Shown here in pieces: positions 52,904 to 64,000 of a DNA stretch of 64,000 bases; position 1 is the first letter of the stretch; each line of letters starts with the position of its first letter. Origin of the DNA: Calidithermus roseus (lineage in GTDB: Bacteria; Deinococcota; Deinococci; Deinococcales; Thermaceae); NCBI RefSeq assembly GCF_003574095.1, contig NZ_QWLA01000005.1, positions 1 to 64,000 of the forward strand, written 5' to 3'. The position numbers and the translations under genes are program-made. Below the pieces are notes generated by a model that searched no databases, was not told the origin of the DNA, and saw only the letters and a list, made by a program, of their open reading frames with translations.

Positions 52904-55840
52904 TTAAATTGCAGCCACCGCGAAGGGGTGAGCTATCAGTTTATTGGCTTCCTTAACCTTTTCCTCGCTGCTGATCACCGCCAGCGCGGCCTCGCCCGAG
53001 AGGTACTGCTGGGCTACCCGGCGCAAATCCTCCGGCCTCACCTGCAGCAGCCGCTCCTTGTACTGCTGTTTCTTTTCCGGCGTGTACCCGGCTAGGTCGT
53101 CGAAAAAGCGGGTGCGGCCTTTGGAATCGGGAGAGAGCAGGGGGTCTACGTCGCCCGCCGCGCGCAGGATGGCCTCCTTGACCTTCTGGGCCTCGATGTC
53201 TTGGGCCAGGAAGTCGTGGATTCCCGCGAAGACCTCGAAGGTGCGCACGATGTGAGGGTCGCGGTAGGAGAGCAGGCCGAACAGGCCGCTCTCGGGGTTG
53301 AAGACTGCGAAGCCCCCGTAAGCCCCGCCCTTCTCCCGGATTTCCCTGTGCAAGTACTCCGAGCGCAGCAGGTTGGCCAGGGCCTGCAGCGCGGGCGCGT
53401 CGGGGTGAGTGTAGGGCACGGTCTGGAAGAGCTTGGCGTCGTAGGCCACGGCTACGGCGGTGGTGCGGGCTTGGGGGGACAGGTTGCGGCCCGGCAGGCT
53501 GCGCTCGCTTTTCGCTGGCTCTTCCGCTCCGTCAGGCAAGGCCGCCAGAAGTTCCTCCAGCCGCCCCTCGAGCTCCTCCAGCACCGGCTCCTCTGCCGTC
53601 ACGCACACCCGCAGCCCACCGCGCCGGAACAGTTGCTGGCGAATGGCCTCGAGGTCGTCGAGCAGGCGCTCCAGGCCGGCTTCGTCGAGGGTGGCCAGGT
53701 GCTTGAGGGTGGCGAGCTGGGAGAGGCCCTCCAGCCGCTCGCGCAGCGCCGCCACCCCGCCGAACTGCTGCGCGGCGAGCCGCATGGCGTAGGCGTGCCC
53801 CGCCTGCACGATCTGGGCCTCGTAGCTGGCCTTGAGCTGGCCCAGCAGGTTCTTAAGGTGGGCCCTGTCCCACCTGAGCTCGCTGAGCAGGTCGTGCAGG
53901 ATGGCGAAGAACTCGGCGTGATTGCGGTAGAGGGCCTTGCCGGAGAGGCCGAAGGACTGGCGGAAGGCGTTGTAGTCCTCCGGCAGCGAACGCAGCGAGG
54001 CCCCGGCGCTCAGGCCCCCGGTGTGGGCTTCGATGCGGGCGGCCATCTCGAGGTAATCGCTCCTCCCTCCACCCATGCGCGTCAGGGCGAAGGCGAAGAG
54101 CGGCAGCAGGTCGAGGTGAGCATCGCTCAGCCCGGAGAGGTCGAAGCTCAAATCCAGGTAGCTGATGCCGTTGGTGGGTTGGGGGAAAAGGCCCACGGTC
54201 GCTCCCTGCACGATCTTGAGCGTGTGGGGCACGTCCTCGAGGCTCATGGGGATGTCGGAGAGCTCGAGCGTCGGCAGCACCGAGCGGTCCTCTTTGGCCT
54301 CCTGCCGCAGCTTGAGGGTCCTGGCCTCCTCGACGATCCGCCGCACCTCGGCCTCGCTTAGCGTGGCCCGGACGCGCTCCAGCTTCTCCCGTTCCTCGCG
54401 CTCCTGCCGCTCGGTGAGGGACTGGTCGGGCTTGAGCACGATGGTTGCTCGGTGGGGGTTGTCGAGGAAGTGCTTGCGGATGAGGTTTTCGAAGAAAGGC
54501 CCCCTGGCGCGCTCGGCCTGCAGGCGCTCGAGGGCCGCGTCGAACTGGAGGGCCAGGTAAGGGTCGCCCCCGTGGAGATAGGGCCCCGCCATCTGGAAAA
54601 AGACCTTGAGCGCGTAGGGGAAGCCCTGGTTGGAGACCTCGCGCGACTCCAGCTCCATGCGATGAATGGCCGCGTCCACCATGCTCTGGTCCACGCCGCC
54701 CTGCACCAGACCGCGCAGCGTATCCAGGATCAGGTCCTCGATGGCCTCGGCGTCCTCGGGGTTGACCCCCTTGAGCCCGGCGGCGAAAACCGCCTCGCGG
54801 AAGACGGTGTTGAAGCCGGTGCTATCGGCCAGGGCCTCGCCGAGCTTGCTCTCCAGCAGCGCCTTGCGCAGGGGCGAGGCAGCGTTGGCCAGCAGCACCC
54901 GTTGCAGTACCGAAAGCCCCAGCACCTCCACCACGTCCCCCACGAAGGTAGTGAGCCAGGCTACCAGCACCTGCGACTTCTTGTGGGGGTTCTCGCTGGG
55001 GGCCAGGGGGTAGGTGGCCTCGTGCCGCCGGGGCGCACTGAAGCGCACCTGGTCGAGGATGGCGGTGCCAGGGTCAATGGGGCTGAAGCGCGAGAGGGCG
55101 TAGCGCTCGATGTAGCCCAGCGTCTTTTCCAGCGGCAGATTGCCGTAGGTGTAGAAGTAGGCGTTGGAGGGGTGGTAGTGCCGCGCGTGGAAGGCCTTGA
55201 GCGCTTCCCAGGTTAGCTCGGGGATGTGGCGGGGGTCGCCGCCGGAGTTGTGGGCGTAGGTGAGGCCGGGGAAGATGGCCTGGCCCAGGCTGCGGAACAT
55301 GACGTTGGTCGGCGTCGACATCGCGCCTTTCATCTCGTTGAAGACCACCCCGCTGTACTGCAAGGGCGAGGCCGGGTTCTCCGGCTCGGCAAAGCGGTAG
55401 TGCCAGCCCTCCTGACGAAAGGCCTCGTAGTCGATGCGGGGGAAGAAGCAGGCGTCGAGATAGACCTCGAGCAGGTTGTAGTAATCCTTCTCGACCCGTG
55501 TGGAGAAGGGGTAGCTGGTGCGGTCGGGGAAGGTGAGCGCGTTCATGAAGGTGGCGAGCGAACGCGGGATCATGCTGAAGAAAGGGTCGCGCACCGGGAA
55601 GCGCTCCGAACCCGCCAGCACGATGTGCTCGAGGATATGGGCGATGCCGGTGGAGTCTTCGGGCACGGTGGGGAAACTGACGCAGAAGGCGTTGTTGTCG
55701 TCGGGAGTGGCGATGTGGATGTGCTGGGCCCCGGTGGGTTCGTGCTCCAAGCGGATGTACTGGCCCTGGAGGTGGGGGAGGGGTTTGACCTCCAGAACCC
55801 GGTAATTGCCGATCTTCTGGCTTGCTTCCAGTGTGATCAT
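52904..55840 (-). CDS. M16C-family metalloprotease (presequence-protease type)
   Basis: The 978-residue single-chain peptidase has the inverted zinc motif HILEH at residues 68-72 (GIAHILEHIVLAGSERFPVRDPFF). The downstream metal ligand is likely in the NEMKGAMSTPTNVMFRSL region (Glu). The second half (from ~500) is the paired inactive domain, as in PreP and pitrilysin relatives. It degrades short peptides in the cytoplasm. There is no signal peptide. It ends downstream of the L19-trmD segment, on the same strand. Confidence 0.93.
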   Translation of the reverse strand: MITLEASQKIGNYRVLEVKPLPHLQGQYIRLEHEPTGAQHIHIATPDDNNAFCVSFPTVPEDSTGIAHILEHIVLAGSERFPVRDPFFSMIPRSLATFMNALTFPDRTSYPFSTRVEKDYYNLLEVYLDACFFPRIDYEAFRQEGWHYRFAEPENPASPLQYSGVVFNEMKGAMSTPTNVMFRSLGQAIFPGLTYAHNSGGDPRHIPELTWEALKAFHARHYHPSNAYFYTYGNLPLEKTLGYIERYALSRFSPIDPGTAILDQVRFSAPRRHEATYPLAPSENPHKKSQVLVAWLTTFVGDVVEVLGLSVLQRVLLANAASPLRKALLESKLGEALADSTGFNTVFREAVFAAGLKGVNPEDAEAIEDLILDTLRGLVQGGVDQSMVDAAIHRMELESREVSNQGFPYALKVFFQMAGPYLHGGDPYLALQFDAALERLQAERARGPFFENLIRKHFLDNPHRATIVLKPDQSLTERQEREEREKLERVRATLSEAEVRRIVEEARTLKLRQEAKEDRSVLPTLELSDIPMSLEDVPHTLKIVQGATVGLFPQPTNGISYLDLSFDLSGLSDAHLDLLPLFAFALTRMGGGRSDYLEMAARIEAHTGGLSAGASLRSLPEDYNAFRQSFGLSGKALYRNHAEFFAILHDLLSELRWDRAHLKNLLGQLKASYEAQIVQAGHAYAMRLAAQQFGGVAALRERLEGLSQLATLKHLATLDEAGLERLLDDLEAIRQQLFRRGGLRVCVTAEEPVLEELEGRLEELLAALPDGAEEPAKSERSLPGRNLSPQARTTAVAVAYDAKLFQTVPYTHPDAPALQALANLLRSEYLHREIREKGGAYGGFAVFNPESGLFGLLSYRDPHIVRTFEVFAGIHDFLAQDIEAQKVKEAILRAAGDVDPLLSPDSKGRTRFFDDLAGYTPEKKQQYKERLLQVRPEDLRRVAQQYLSGEAALAVISSEEKVKEANKLIAHPFAVAAI

Positions 55841-55889
55841 GCCGTCAAGCCTAAGCGATTTGGGCTCGAGGAAAAAGGGAGCAAAACAG

Positions 55890-55918
55890 CAATGCCCCGG
55901 CTATGGGCCGGAGCATTG
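55890..55918 (-). terminator. Terminator after rplS
   Basis: CAATGC and CCGGC (55890-55901) pair with GCCGG and GCATTG (55907-55918), with one mismatch. On the minus strand it is followed by CTGTTTTGCTCC. It lies 18 bases past the rplS stop at 55936. Confidence 0.7.
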
Positions 55919-55935
55919 CCGGTGGGAAGCTTAGC

Positions 55936-56352
55936 TTACTCGCCTTCGGCAGGGGCTTCGGCGGCGGGGGCAGGGGCCTCTTCAACTTTGCCACCCAGGC
56001 GGGCGCGGTCGGTCTTGATGCGTGCAGCCTTGCCGCGCAGGTCGCGCAGGTAGTAGAGCTTGGCCCGGCGCACCTTGCCGTAGCCGGTGACCTGAACGGA
56101 GTCGATGAGGGGAGAGTTGAAGGGGAAGACCCGCTCCACGCCCTCGCCGAAGGAGATCTTGCGCACGGTGAAGGAGGAGTTGAAGCCGTTGCGCTTGATC
56201 TTGATCACTACGCCTTCATAAGCCTGAATGCGGGTGCGGTTGCCTTCGCGCACCTTGTAGTTGACCCTCACGGTGTCTCCGGGGCGGAAGGCGGGGATGT
56301 CGGTGCGGGTGTACTGCTTTTCGACGACTTTGAGAAGGGCACCACGGTTCAT
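55936..56352 (-). CDS. rplS: Ribosomal protein L19
   Basis: The 138-residue 50S protein has the family signature [29 protein letters not shown] and [24 protein letters not shown], with the C-terminal [20 protein letters not shown]. An Ala/Glu/Pro-rich tail (about 18 residues) follows, as in Thermus L19. It is the last gene of the trmD-rplS pair, 181 bases from trmD. Confidence 0.97.
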   Translation of the reverse strand: MNRGALLKVVEKQYTRTDIPAFRPGDTVRVNYKVREGNRTRIQAYEGVVIKIKRNGFNSSFTVRKISFGEGVERVFPFNSPLIDSVQVTGYGKVRRAKLYYLRDLRGKAARIKTDRARLGGKVEEAPAPAAEAPAEGE

Positions 56353-56533
56353 GGTCTGCTCCTAATTCCCAGCGGAACCTTTGCTTGCGTCGCAAGGGCG
56401 ACGGGTTCTTGGGTTTGTGGGCCTCGAGCGTGCCACGCAGGGCGCGACACTCGGCACAGCGGCTTGAAAGTATAGCAGCAGCGAACGGGAGGAGTCAAAC
56501 GGAAGGTGTGACCCTGACCCTGACCCTGGACCC

Positions 56534-57244
56534 TCACCCCTCCTCCTCGAGCCACGTCAGATCCTTCGCCGTCAGCTCAGCCCGCTCCAGCAAGTCGGGT
56601 CGGCGCTGCTTGGTGCGCAGCAGGGCCTGCTTGCGCCGCCACTCGGCGATTTTGGCGTGGTGGCCTGAGGTCAGGATTTCCGGCACGACCAGGCCGCGGA
56701 ACTCGGGGGGGCGGGTGTAGTGGGGGTAGTCCAGCAGGCCCTGGGTGAAGGAGTCCTGCTGGTGGCTCTGGGCTTCCTTGATCACGCCGGGGACGAGCCT
56801 CGAGGTAGCTTCCAGCAGCACCAGCGCGCCCAGCTCGCCGCCCATCAGCACGTAATCCCCGATGGAGACCTCGCGGCTGACGAAGTGCTCGACCCGTGCG
56901 TCGATGCCCTCGTAGCGGCCACACACCAGCACCAGGTGTTCCTTGCTTGCCAGTTCCTCGGCCATGCGCTGGTTGAAGGTCTGGCCCGCGGGGGTCAGCA
57001 GGATCACCTCGTCGGCGGGCCCGGCGGCCTCGATGGCCTTCACCACCACGTCCACCCGCATCACCATGCCGGCCCCGCCGCCGTAGGGGGTGTCGTCGAC
57101 GGTGCGGTGCTTGTCGGTAGCGTGCTCGCGGATGTCGCGCACCTCGACCTCGAGCAGCCCCCGCTCGATGGCCTTGGCGATGAGCGACTCCTCGAGCCAG
57201 GGGCGGATCAGGTTGGGAAAGAGGGTCAGGATGGTGTATTTCAT
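56534..57244 (-). CDS. trmD: tRNA (guanine-N1-)-methyltransferase
   Basis: Methylates G37 of tRNA using S-adenosylmethionine; 236 residues. The N-terminus MKYTILTLFPNLIRPWLEESLI and the trefoil-knot motifs VLVCGRYEGIDARVEHFV and EVSIGDYVLMGGELGALVLLEA are exact family features. LLDYPHYTRPPEFRG follows. Start ATG 57244. rplS follows it, as is common in bacteria. Confidence 0.97.
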   Translation of the reverse strand: MKYTILTLFPNLIRPWLEESLIAKAIERGLLEVEVRDIREHATDKHRTVDDTPYGGGAGMVMRVDVVVKAIEAAGPADEVILLTPAGQTFNQRMAEELASKEHLVLVCGRYEGIDARVEHFVSREVSIGDYVLMGGELGALVLLEATSRLVPGVIKEAQSHQQDSFTQGLLDYPHYTRPPEFRGLVVPEILTSGHHAKIAEWRRKQALLRTKQRRPDLLERAELTAKDLTWLEEEG

Positions 57245-57337
57245 GGTGAAGCCCTAAGCCGCCCCTTAGCTTACCGCTCAGGGCCCGCGCCGGTAATCTC
57301 GCATCATACACCCGGCGGTGGGGGTTTGTATATGTTA

Positions 57338-57366
57338 TTTACATAACCCAGAACCGGTGTTATACT
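57338..57366 (+). promoter_or_regulatory. uvrA promoter giving a leaderless mRNA
   Basis: TTTACA (57338-57343) and TATACT (57361-57366) are separated by exactly 17 bases. ATG 57374 lies only 7 bases past the -10 and no ribosome-binding site exists, so transcription should start at or next to the A of the start codon. Confidence 0.75.
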
Positions 57367-57373
57367 CCACCGG

Positions 57374-60313
57374 ATGGACCGCATCATCGTTCGTGGAGCG
57401 CGGGAACATAATCTCAAGAACATTACCGTTGAACTGCCCCGCGGGCAGTTCATCGTCATTACGGGGGTCTCGGGCTCGGGCAAGAGCACCCTGGCCTTCG
57501 ACACCATTTACGCCGAGGGCCAGCGGCGCTACGTGGAGAGCCTGTCGAGCTACGCCCGCCAGTTCTTGGGGGTAATGGAAAAACCTGACGTCGACAGCAT
57601 CGAAGGGCTCTCCCCGGCTATTTCCATCGACCAGAAGACCACTTCGCACAACCCCCGCTCGACGGTGGGCACCGTGACCGAGGTCCACGACTATCTGCGC
57701 TTGCTCTTTGCCCGCGTGGGCACGGCCTTCTGCCCGCACTGTGGGCGGCCCATCGAGCGGCAGTCGGCCTCGGAGATCACCGACCGGCTCTTCCGCCGGC
57801 CTGAAGGCACCCGTGCGATCCTGATGGCCCCGGTGGTGCGCGGGCGCAAGGGCGAGTACCGCAAGGAGTTCTTGCAGCTTCAGAAAGAGGGCTATGCCCG
57901 GGTGCGGGTGGACGGGGTGATCTACACCCTCGAGGAGGCCCTGGGCCTCAGGCTCGAGAAGTACGAGAAGCACGACATCGACCTGGTGATCGACCGGGTG
58001 GTGCTCAAGGCCGAGGAGCGCAGCCGCATCGCCGAGTCGGTGGAGCTGGCACTGCTGCGCGGCGAGGGATTGATGCGGGTGCTCTACCCCGACGACGCCA
58101 GTGAGGAACTCTTCTCCGAGAAGTTCGCCTGTCCCGAGCACGGCAGCGTGCTCGAGGAGCTCGAGCCGCGCATCTTCTCCTTCAACGCTCCCTACGGCGC
58201 CTGCCCCGACTGCTCGGGGCTGGGCTACAACCAGGTCTTCGACCCGGCGCTGGTGGTCAACCCCGAGCTCTCCCTGGCCGAAGGGGCCATCATCCCCTGG
58301 TCCAAGGGCCGTGACAACGGCAAGGGCTACCTCTGGGACCGCCTGCGGGCGCTGTCGGAGCACCTGGGCTTCGACATGAAGACCCCCTTCAAGGAACTGC
58401 CTCCGGCGGCGCAGGAGGCGGTGATCTACGGGCTGAGCGAGCCCTTCGAGGTGGTTTTCCGCCGGGGCGGGCGTGAGATGCTGCGCTTCCAGGTGCACTA
58501 CGAGGGGGTCATTCCCTGGCTCGAGAAGCGCTATCAGGAAACCGAGTCGGAGGGGCTGCGCGAGGCGCTGGAGGCCTACATGACCCTCCAGCCCTGCCCG
58601 GCCTGCTCGGGCACGCGCTACAAGAAGGAGGTGCTGTCGGTGCGGGTGGGGCTGTTCAACATCGCCGATGTCTCCAACCTCCCCGTGCGCGAGGCCCGGC
58701 AGTTCTTCGAGGCGCTGGGCCACAACCGCGTGATCGAAGCCTGCGAGCGCCTGAAGGAATTCCGCATCCCCATCGAGGGCCTGGCCGAGCCGCTGGAGAA
58801 GCGCGACCTCAACGAATTCCAGGTCCAGGTGGCCGCCCCCATCTGGCGCGAGATCACCAGCCGACTGGGCTTCCTCGAGGATGTCGGCCTCGACTACCTC
58901 ACCCTCGACCGCGCCGCCAACACCCTCTCGGGTGGCGAGGCCCAGCGCATCCGCTTGGCGACCCAGGTGGGCTCGGGTCTGACCGGGGTGCTCTACGTGC
59001 TCGATGAGCCCTCCATCGGCTTGCACCCCAAGGACAACCAGCGCCTCATCGGCACGCTGAAGAAGCTCAGGAACCTGGGCAACACCCTGCTCGTCGTCGA
59101 GCACGACGAGGACACCATGCGCGAGGCCGACTGGATCGTGGACATGGGGCCGGGGGCCGGCATCCACGGCGGGCACATCGTGGCCGAGGGGGTTTTGCAG
59201 GACATCATCGACAACCCCAACAGCCTCACCGGGGCCTACCTCAAGGGCACCCGCCACATCGAGGTGCCCAAGACCCGGCGCAAGGGCAACGGTAAGAGCC
59301 TGGTGGTGCGCGGCGCCCGCGAGCACAACCTCAAGAACGTCGACCTCAGGATTCCGCTGGGCCGCTTCGTGGCCATCACCGGGCCCTCGGGCTCGGGCAA
59401 GAGCACCCTGGTGCACGACGTGCTCTACGCCGCCCTCGCCCGCGACCTGATGCGGGCCAAGACCATCCCCGGCCGCTTCGACAAGATCGAGGGCTTAGAG
59501 CACCTCGACAAGGTCATCGAGATCGACCAGTCGCCCATCGGGCGCACCCCGCGCTCCAACCCCGCGACCTACACCGGCATCTTCGACGAGATCCGCGACC
59601 TCTTCACCAAGACCCCCGAAGCCCGCAAGCGCGGCTACCAGGCCGGGCGCTTCAGCTTCAACGTCAAGGGTGGGCGCTGCGAGGCCTGCGGCGGCGACGG
59701 CACCAAGAAGATCGAGATGCTCTTCCTGCCCGACCTCTACGTGCAGTGCGAGGTGTGCAAGGGCAAGCGCTACAACAAGGAGACGCTGGAGGTCAAGTTC
59801 CGCGGCAAGTCCATCGCGGACGTGCTGGACATGACCGTCGAGGAGGGCCTGGCCTTCTTCGAGAACGTGCCCACCATTGCCCGCAAGCTCCAGCTCATGC
59901 TCGACGTGGGCTTGGGCTACATGAAGCTCGGCCAGCCCTCGCCCACCCTCTCCGGCGGCGAGGCCCAGCGCATCAAGCTGGCCACCGAGCTGGGCCGCAA
60001 GGCCACGGGCCGCACCCTCTATATCCTCGACGAACCCACCACGGGGTTGCACTTCGAGGACGTTTCCAAGCTGCTCAACGTGCTGCACCGCCTGGTAGAC
60101 GCTGGAAACACCGTGGTGGTGATCGAGCACAACATGGACGTGGTCAAGACCTCCGACTGGGTGATCGACCTGGGCCCCGAAGGGGGAGCCCGTGGCGGGG
60201 AGATCGTGGCCGAGGGCACCCCCGAGCAGGTGGCCCTCACCAACAGCCCCACCGGCGCCTTCCTGGCCCGCATCCCCGAGATCGCCCAGAAGGTACAGAT
60301 AGCGGCAGATTGA
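57374..60313 (+). CDS. uvrA: UvrABC excinuclease subunit A
   Basis: The 979-residue damage-recognition ATPase of nucleotide excision repair. Two ABC ATPase units are present: [34 protein letters not shown] at the start and [16 protein letters not shown] at about residue 675, with signatures [15 protein letters not shown] and [15 protein letters not shown]. Zinc sites are [17 protein letters not shown], and [11 protein letters not shown]...[28 protein letters not shown] is also family-exact. The mRNA is probably leaderless. Confidence 0.98.
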   Translation: MDRIIVRGAREHNLKNITVELPRGQFIVITGVSGSGKSTLAFDTIYAEGQRRYVESLSSYARQFLGVMEKPDVDSIEGLSPAISIDQKTTSHNPRSTVGTVTEVHDYLRLLFARVGTAFCPHCGRPIERQSASEITDRLFRRPEGTRAILMAPVVRGRKGEYRKEFLQLQKEGYARVRVDGVIYTLEEALGLRLEKYEKHDIDLVIDRVVLKAEERSRIAESVELALLRGEGLMRVLYPDDASEELFSEKFACPEHGSVLEELEPRIFSFNAPYGACPDCSGLGYNQVFDPALVVNPELSLAEGAIIPWSKGRDNGKGYLWDRLRALSEHLGFDMKTPFKELPPAAQEAVIYGLSEPFEVVFRRGGREMLRFQVHYEGVIPWLEKRYQETESEGLREALEAYMTLQPCPACSGTRYKKEVLSVRVGLFNIADVSNLPVREARQFFEALGHNRVIEACERLKEFRIPIEGLAEPLEKRDLNEFQVQVAAPIWREITSRLGFLEDVGLDYLTLDRAANTLSGGEAQRIRLATQVGSGLTGVLYVLDEPSIGLHPKDNQRLIGTLKKLRNLGNTLLVVEHDEDTMREADWIVDMGPGAGIHGGHIVAEGVLQDIIDNPNSLTGAYLKGTRHIEVPKTRRKGNGKSLVVRGAREHNLKNVDLRIPLGRFVAITGPSGSGKSTLVHDVLYAALARDLMRAKTIPGRFDKIEGLEHLDKVIEIDQSPIGRTPRSNPATYTGIFDEIRDLFTKTPEARKRGYQAGRFSFNVKGGRCEACGGDGTKKIEMLFLPDLYVQCEVCKGKRYNKETLEVKFRGKSIADVLDMTVEEGLAFFENVPTIARKLQLMLDVGLGYMKLGQPSPTLSGGEAQRIKLATELGRKATGRTLYILDEPTTGLHFEDVSKLLNVLHRLVDAGNTVVVIEHNMDVVKTSDWVIDLGPEGGARGGEIVAEGTPEQVALTNSPTGAFLARIPEIAQKVQIAAD

Positions 60314-60378
60314 GCTGGGACTGACCGGAGGCACTCGTGCGGGTGTACACTAGGCCCCTGTAGCTGCGGCTACGCCTT

Positions 60379-62325
<1,947 letters not shown>

Positions 62326-62346
62326 GGGAGCGCGCACCGGCGGCCT

Positions 62347-62360
62347 TGATGTATAATCAC
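62347..62360 (+). promoter_or_regulatory. Candidate ArgR operator over the argF -10
   Basis: TGATGTATAATCAC contains the -10 TATAAT (62352-62357) and matches the argR site (35686-35699) in 13 of 14 positions. Downstream, ACGCA and TGCGT (62370-62385) form a small inverted repeat in the leader. The -35 is weak. Confidence 0.55.
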
Positions 62361-62403
62361 GCTCTCTGGACGCATAAGTGTGCGTTCGCCCCGGAGGCAC
62401 CTT

Positions 62404-63345
62404 GTGGTTGAAACCCTCAAACCTGTGCAGAGCTTGAAAGGCCGCGACTTCCTCTCCAACCTCGACCTCTCTCCCGAGGAGTACCGCGCGGTGCTCGACA
62501 CCGCCCACGCCATGAAGCGCGGTGAGTTCAAGGGCCAGCGCCCCCTCGAGGGCCAGACCCTGGCCATGATCTTCGAGAAGCCCTCCTTACGCACCCGCAC
62601 CACCTTCGAGGTGGCTATGAACCAGCTCGGCGGGCACGCGGTGAACCTCACCAACGCCGAGATCGGGCTGGGCACGCGCGAGCCGGTGCGCGACATCGCC
62701 CTCAACCTCGAGCGCTGGGTGGAGGGCATCATGGCGCGGGTCTACTTGCACTCGACGCTCGAAGAACTCGCCCGCTACTCCTCTAAGCCCGTCATCAACG
62801 GCCTCTCCGACCTATTGCACCCCGTGCAGCTCATGGCCGACTACCAGACCATCGAAGAGTCCTTCCCCGACACCAGAGGGCTGCGCGTGGCCTACATCGG
62901 CGACGGCAACAACATGGCCAACGCCCACATCCAGTGCGCGGTGCTCTCGGGGGCCAAGCTCACCATCGCCACCCCGCGCGGCTACGAGCCCAACGCCGTC
63001 ATCCTGCTCGACGCCCTGCAACGCGGGGCCGACATCACCCTCACCCACGACCCCCTCGAGGCCGCCCAGGGCGCGCAGGTGCTCTACACCGACGTGTGGG
63101 TGAGCATGGGCCAGGAGCAGGAGGCCAGTCAGAGGCGCAAGATCAAGGACTTCGCCGGCTTCCAGGTGACCCCGGCCATGCTGGATCTCATTGCCCCGGA
63201 GGGCATCTTCCTGCACTGCCTGCCCGCCCACTACGGCGAGGAGGTGGTCGAAGAGGCCACCCTGCACCCCAAGAGCCGCGTCTTCGACCAGGCTGAAAAC
63301 CGCCTGCACGCGCAGAAAGCGCTGCTTTACCATCTGCTTGGGTGA
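62404..63345 (+). CDS. argF: Ornithine carbamoyltransferase
   Basis: Makes citrulline from ornithine and carbamoyl phosphate; 313 residues from GTG 62404 (GGAGG upstream). The carbamoyl-phosphate loop is PSLRTRTTFEV and the second is HPVQLMADYQTI (usually HPCQ, here Val). The ornithine-binding SMG loop is DVWVSMGQEQE and HCLPAHYGEEV holds the catalytic Cys-Leu-Pro. It is followed 3 bases on by argC. An ArgR-like site overlaps its promoter. Confidence 0.95.
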   Translation: MVETLKPVQSLKGRDFLSNLDLSPEEYRAVLDTAHAMKRGEFKGQRPLEGQTLAMIFEKPSLRTRTTFEVAMNQLGGHAVNLTNAEIGLGTREPVRDIALNLERWVEGIMARVYLHSTLEELARYSSKPVINGLSDLLHPVQLMADYQTIEESFPDTRGLRVAYIGDGNNMANAHIQCAVLSGAKLTIATPRGYEPNAVILLDALQRGADITLTHDPLEAAQGAQVLYTDVWVSMGQEQEASQRRKIKDFAGFQVTPAMLDLIAPEGIFLHCLPAHYGEEVVEEATLHPKSRVFDQAENRLHAQKALLYHLLG

Positions 63346-63348
63346 ACC

Positions 63349-64000
63349 GTGAGCAAACCCAAGGTCTTCATCGACGGCGAGGCCGGGACCACCGGCCTGC
63401 AAATCCGGGGGCGGCTGCTGGGGCGCGACGACCTCGAGCTGCTCTCCATCGACCCGGCCAAGCGCAAGGACGAGGCCGAACGCAAGCGCCTGATCAACGA
63501 GGCCGACGTGGCCATCCTCTGCTTGCACGACGACGTCGCCAAAGCGACGGTGGGCCTGGTGGAGAACCCCCAGACCCGCATCCTCGACGCCAGCTCCGCG
63601 CACCGGGTGGCCGAGGGCTGGGTTTACGGCTTCCCCGAGATGAGCCCTGCCCAACCGGAGCAAATCCGCCGGGCCCGCTTCGTCTCCAACCCCGGCTGCT
63701 ACCCCACCGGGGCTATCGGCCTGCTGCGCCCGCTGGTGGATGCTGGGCTCCTGCCCCACGACTTCGCGGCTTCGGTACAGGGAACCTCGGGCTACAGCGG
63801 CGGCGGGCGACAGCTCATCGAGGCCATGGAAGGCCGTGGCGAGCACCGCCTGGCCGGGGATTACCGCGCCTATGGCCTCGAGCTCACCCACAAGCACGTA
63901 GCCGAGATGACCCGCTACTCCCGCCTCGCCCACGAACCCATCTTCACCCCGGCGGTGGGCCGCTTCGCCCAGGGCATGCTCATCGTGATCCCGGTGCACC
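63349..64000 (+). CDS. argC: N-acetyl-gamma-glutamyl-phosphate reductase (type 2), runs off the window end
   Basis: Reduces N-acetyl-glutamyl phosphate in arginine synthesis. GTG 63349 is 3 bases after the argF stop. The N-terminus [32 protein letters not shown] is the short type 2 form, and [17 protein letters not shown] contains the catalytic Cys. [13 protein letters not shown] and HKHVAEM follow. About 217 codons are in the window; the last ~90 would lie beyond it. Confidence 0.94.
   Translation, partial: MSKPKVFIDGEAGTTGLQIRGRLLGRDDLELLSIDPAKRKDEAERKRLINEADVAILCLHDDVAKATVGLVENPQTRILDASSAHRVAEGWVYGFPEMSPAQPEQIRRARFVSNPGCYPTGAIGLLRPLVDAGLLPHDFAASVQGTSGYSGGGRQLIEAMEGRGEHRLAGDYRAYGLELTHKHVAEMTRYSRLAHEPIFTPAVGRFAQGMLIVIPVH

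Noticed and set aside
57335-59416. 693-codon minus-strand frame opposite uvrA
   Set aside because: uvrA is unmistakable and the antisense product is rich in His, Gly, Val and Leu with no domain. The same applies to the long frames opposite fadB, pcrA, lpxA and the M16 protease.

Overview
This is a high-GC chromosomal window from the Deinococcus-Thermus phylum, most likely Meiothermus or a close relative. The reasons are near-Thermus versions of RNA polymerase omega, carboxypeptidase Taq and ClpB, a CYP175-like P450, several promoters placed so close to start codons that the mRNA should be leaderless, and heavy use of the hexamer CTCGAG. It is ordinary chromosome with a few accessory or decaying patches. 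I saw no rRNA, tRNA, CRISPR array, prophage or complete insertion sequence.

Layout: 1-1,410 is an AT-richer island with a CHAP amidase and a membrane-anchored partner in ATGA overlap. 1,569-9,090 (minus) is a fatty-acid beta-oxidation cluster: fadB-type protein, SGNH hydrolase, DUF4442 protein, thiolase, lipoprotein, acyl-CoA dehydrogenase. A shared operator-like palindrome lies at its two main promoters. 9,330-13,630 (minus) carries a BMP-type binding protein, a chimeric ORF (5' half of a BpsB/YpbQ-like methyltransferase joined to 3' half of an ABC permease), a type III polyketide synthase, a nitroreductase and a small membrane protein. 13,717-20,503 holds a broken small membrane gene, phosphohexomutase, lipoprotein, PcrA/UvrD helicase, an AroE-like pseudoenzyme and a DUF4342 protein. 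20,808-25,123 holds a P450, an M32 carboxypeptidase, a nucleotidyltransferase and a membrane protein.

25,336-29,860 is a heat-shock segment: clpB and hsp20 each have a -35 box embedded in a HAIR-like (HspR) inverted repeat, with a baeRF-type gene between them. Then follow a rhomboid protease, NDH-2, a minus-strand lpxA-fabZ-oxidoreductase operon, gmk-rpoZ, and argR-marC-ridA-dehydrogenase. 38,113-48,535 has an N-acyl-D-amino-acid deacylase, a Bat-like operon (MoxR, DUF58, three VWA proteins, the middle one frameshifted at a C7 run), a Zn alcohol dehydrogenase and a cation/H+ antiporter. 48,666-52,602 is an osmoprotectant ABC transporter operon with an enlarged first permease. 52,620-64,000 has a membrane-protein remnant, an M16C protease, trmD-rplS, uvrA, an APC permease, and argF-argC (argC runs off the end). 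argR and argF share a TGATGTATAnTCAC element over their -10 boxes, suggesting ArgR control.

The most unusual items are the chimeric methyltransferase/permease ORF, the pair of fad-type operators, the HAIR and ArgR-type sites, the frameshifted VWA gene, the AroE-like pseudoenzyme, the lipid-A-type operon in a lineage not known for lipid A, and the over-represented CTCGAG palindrome.
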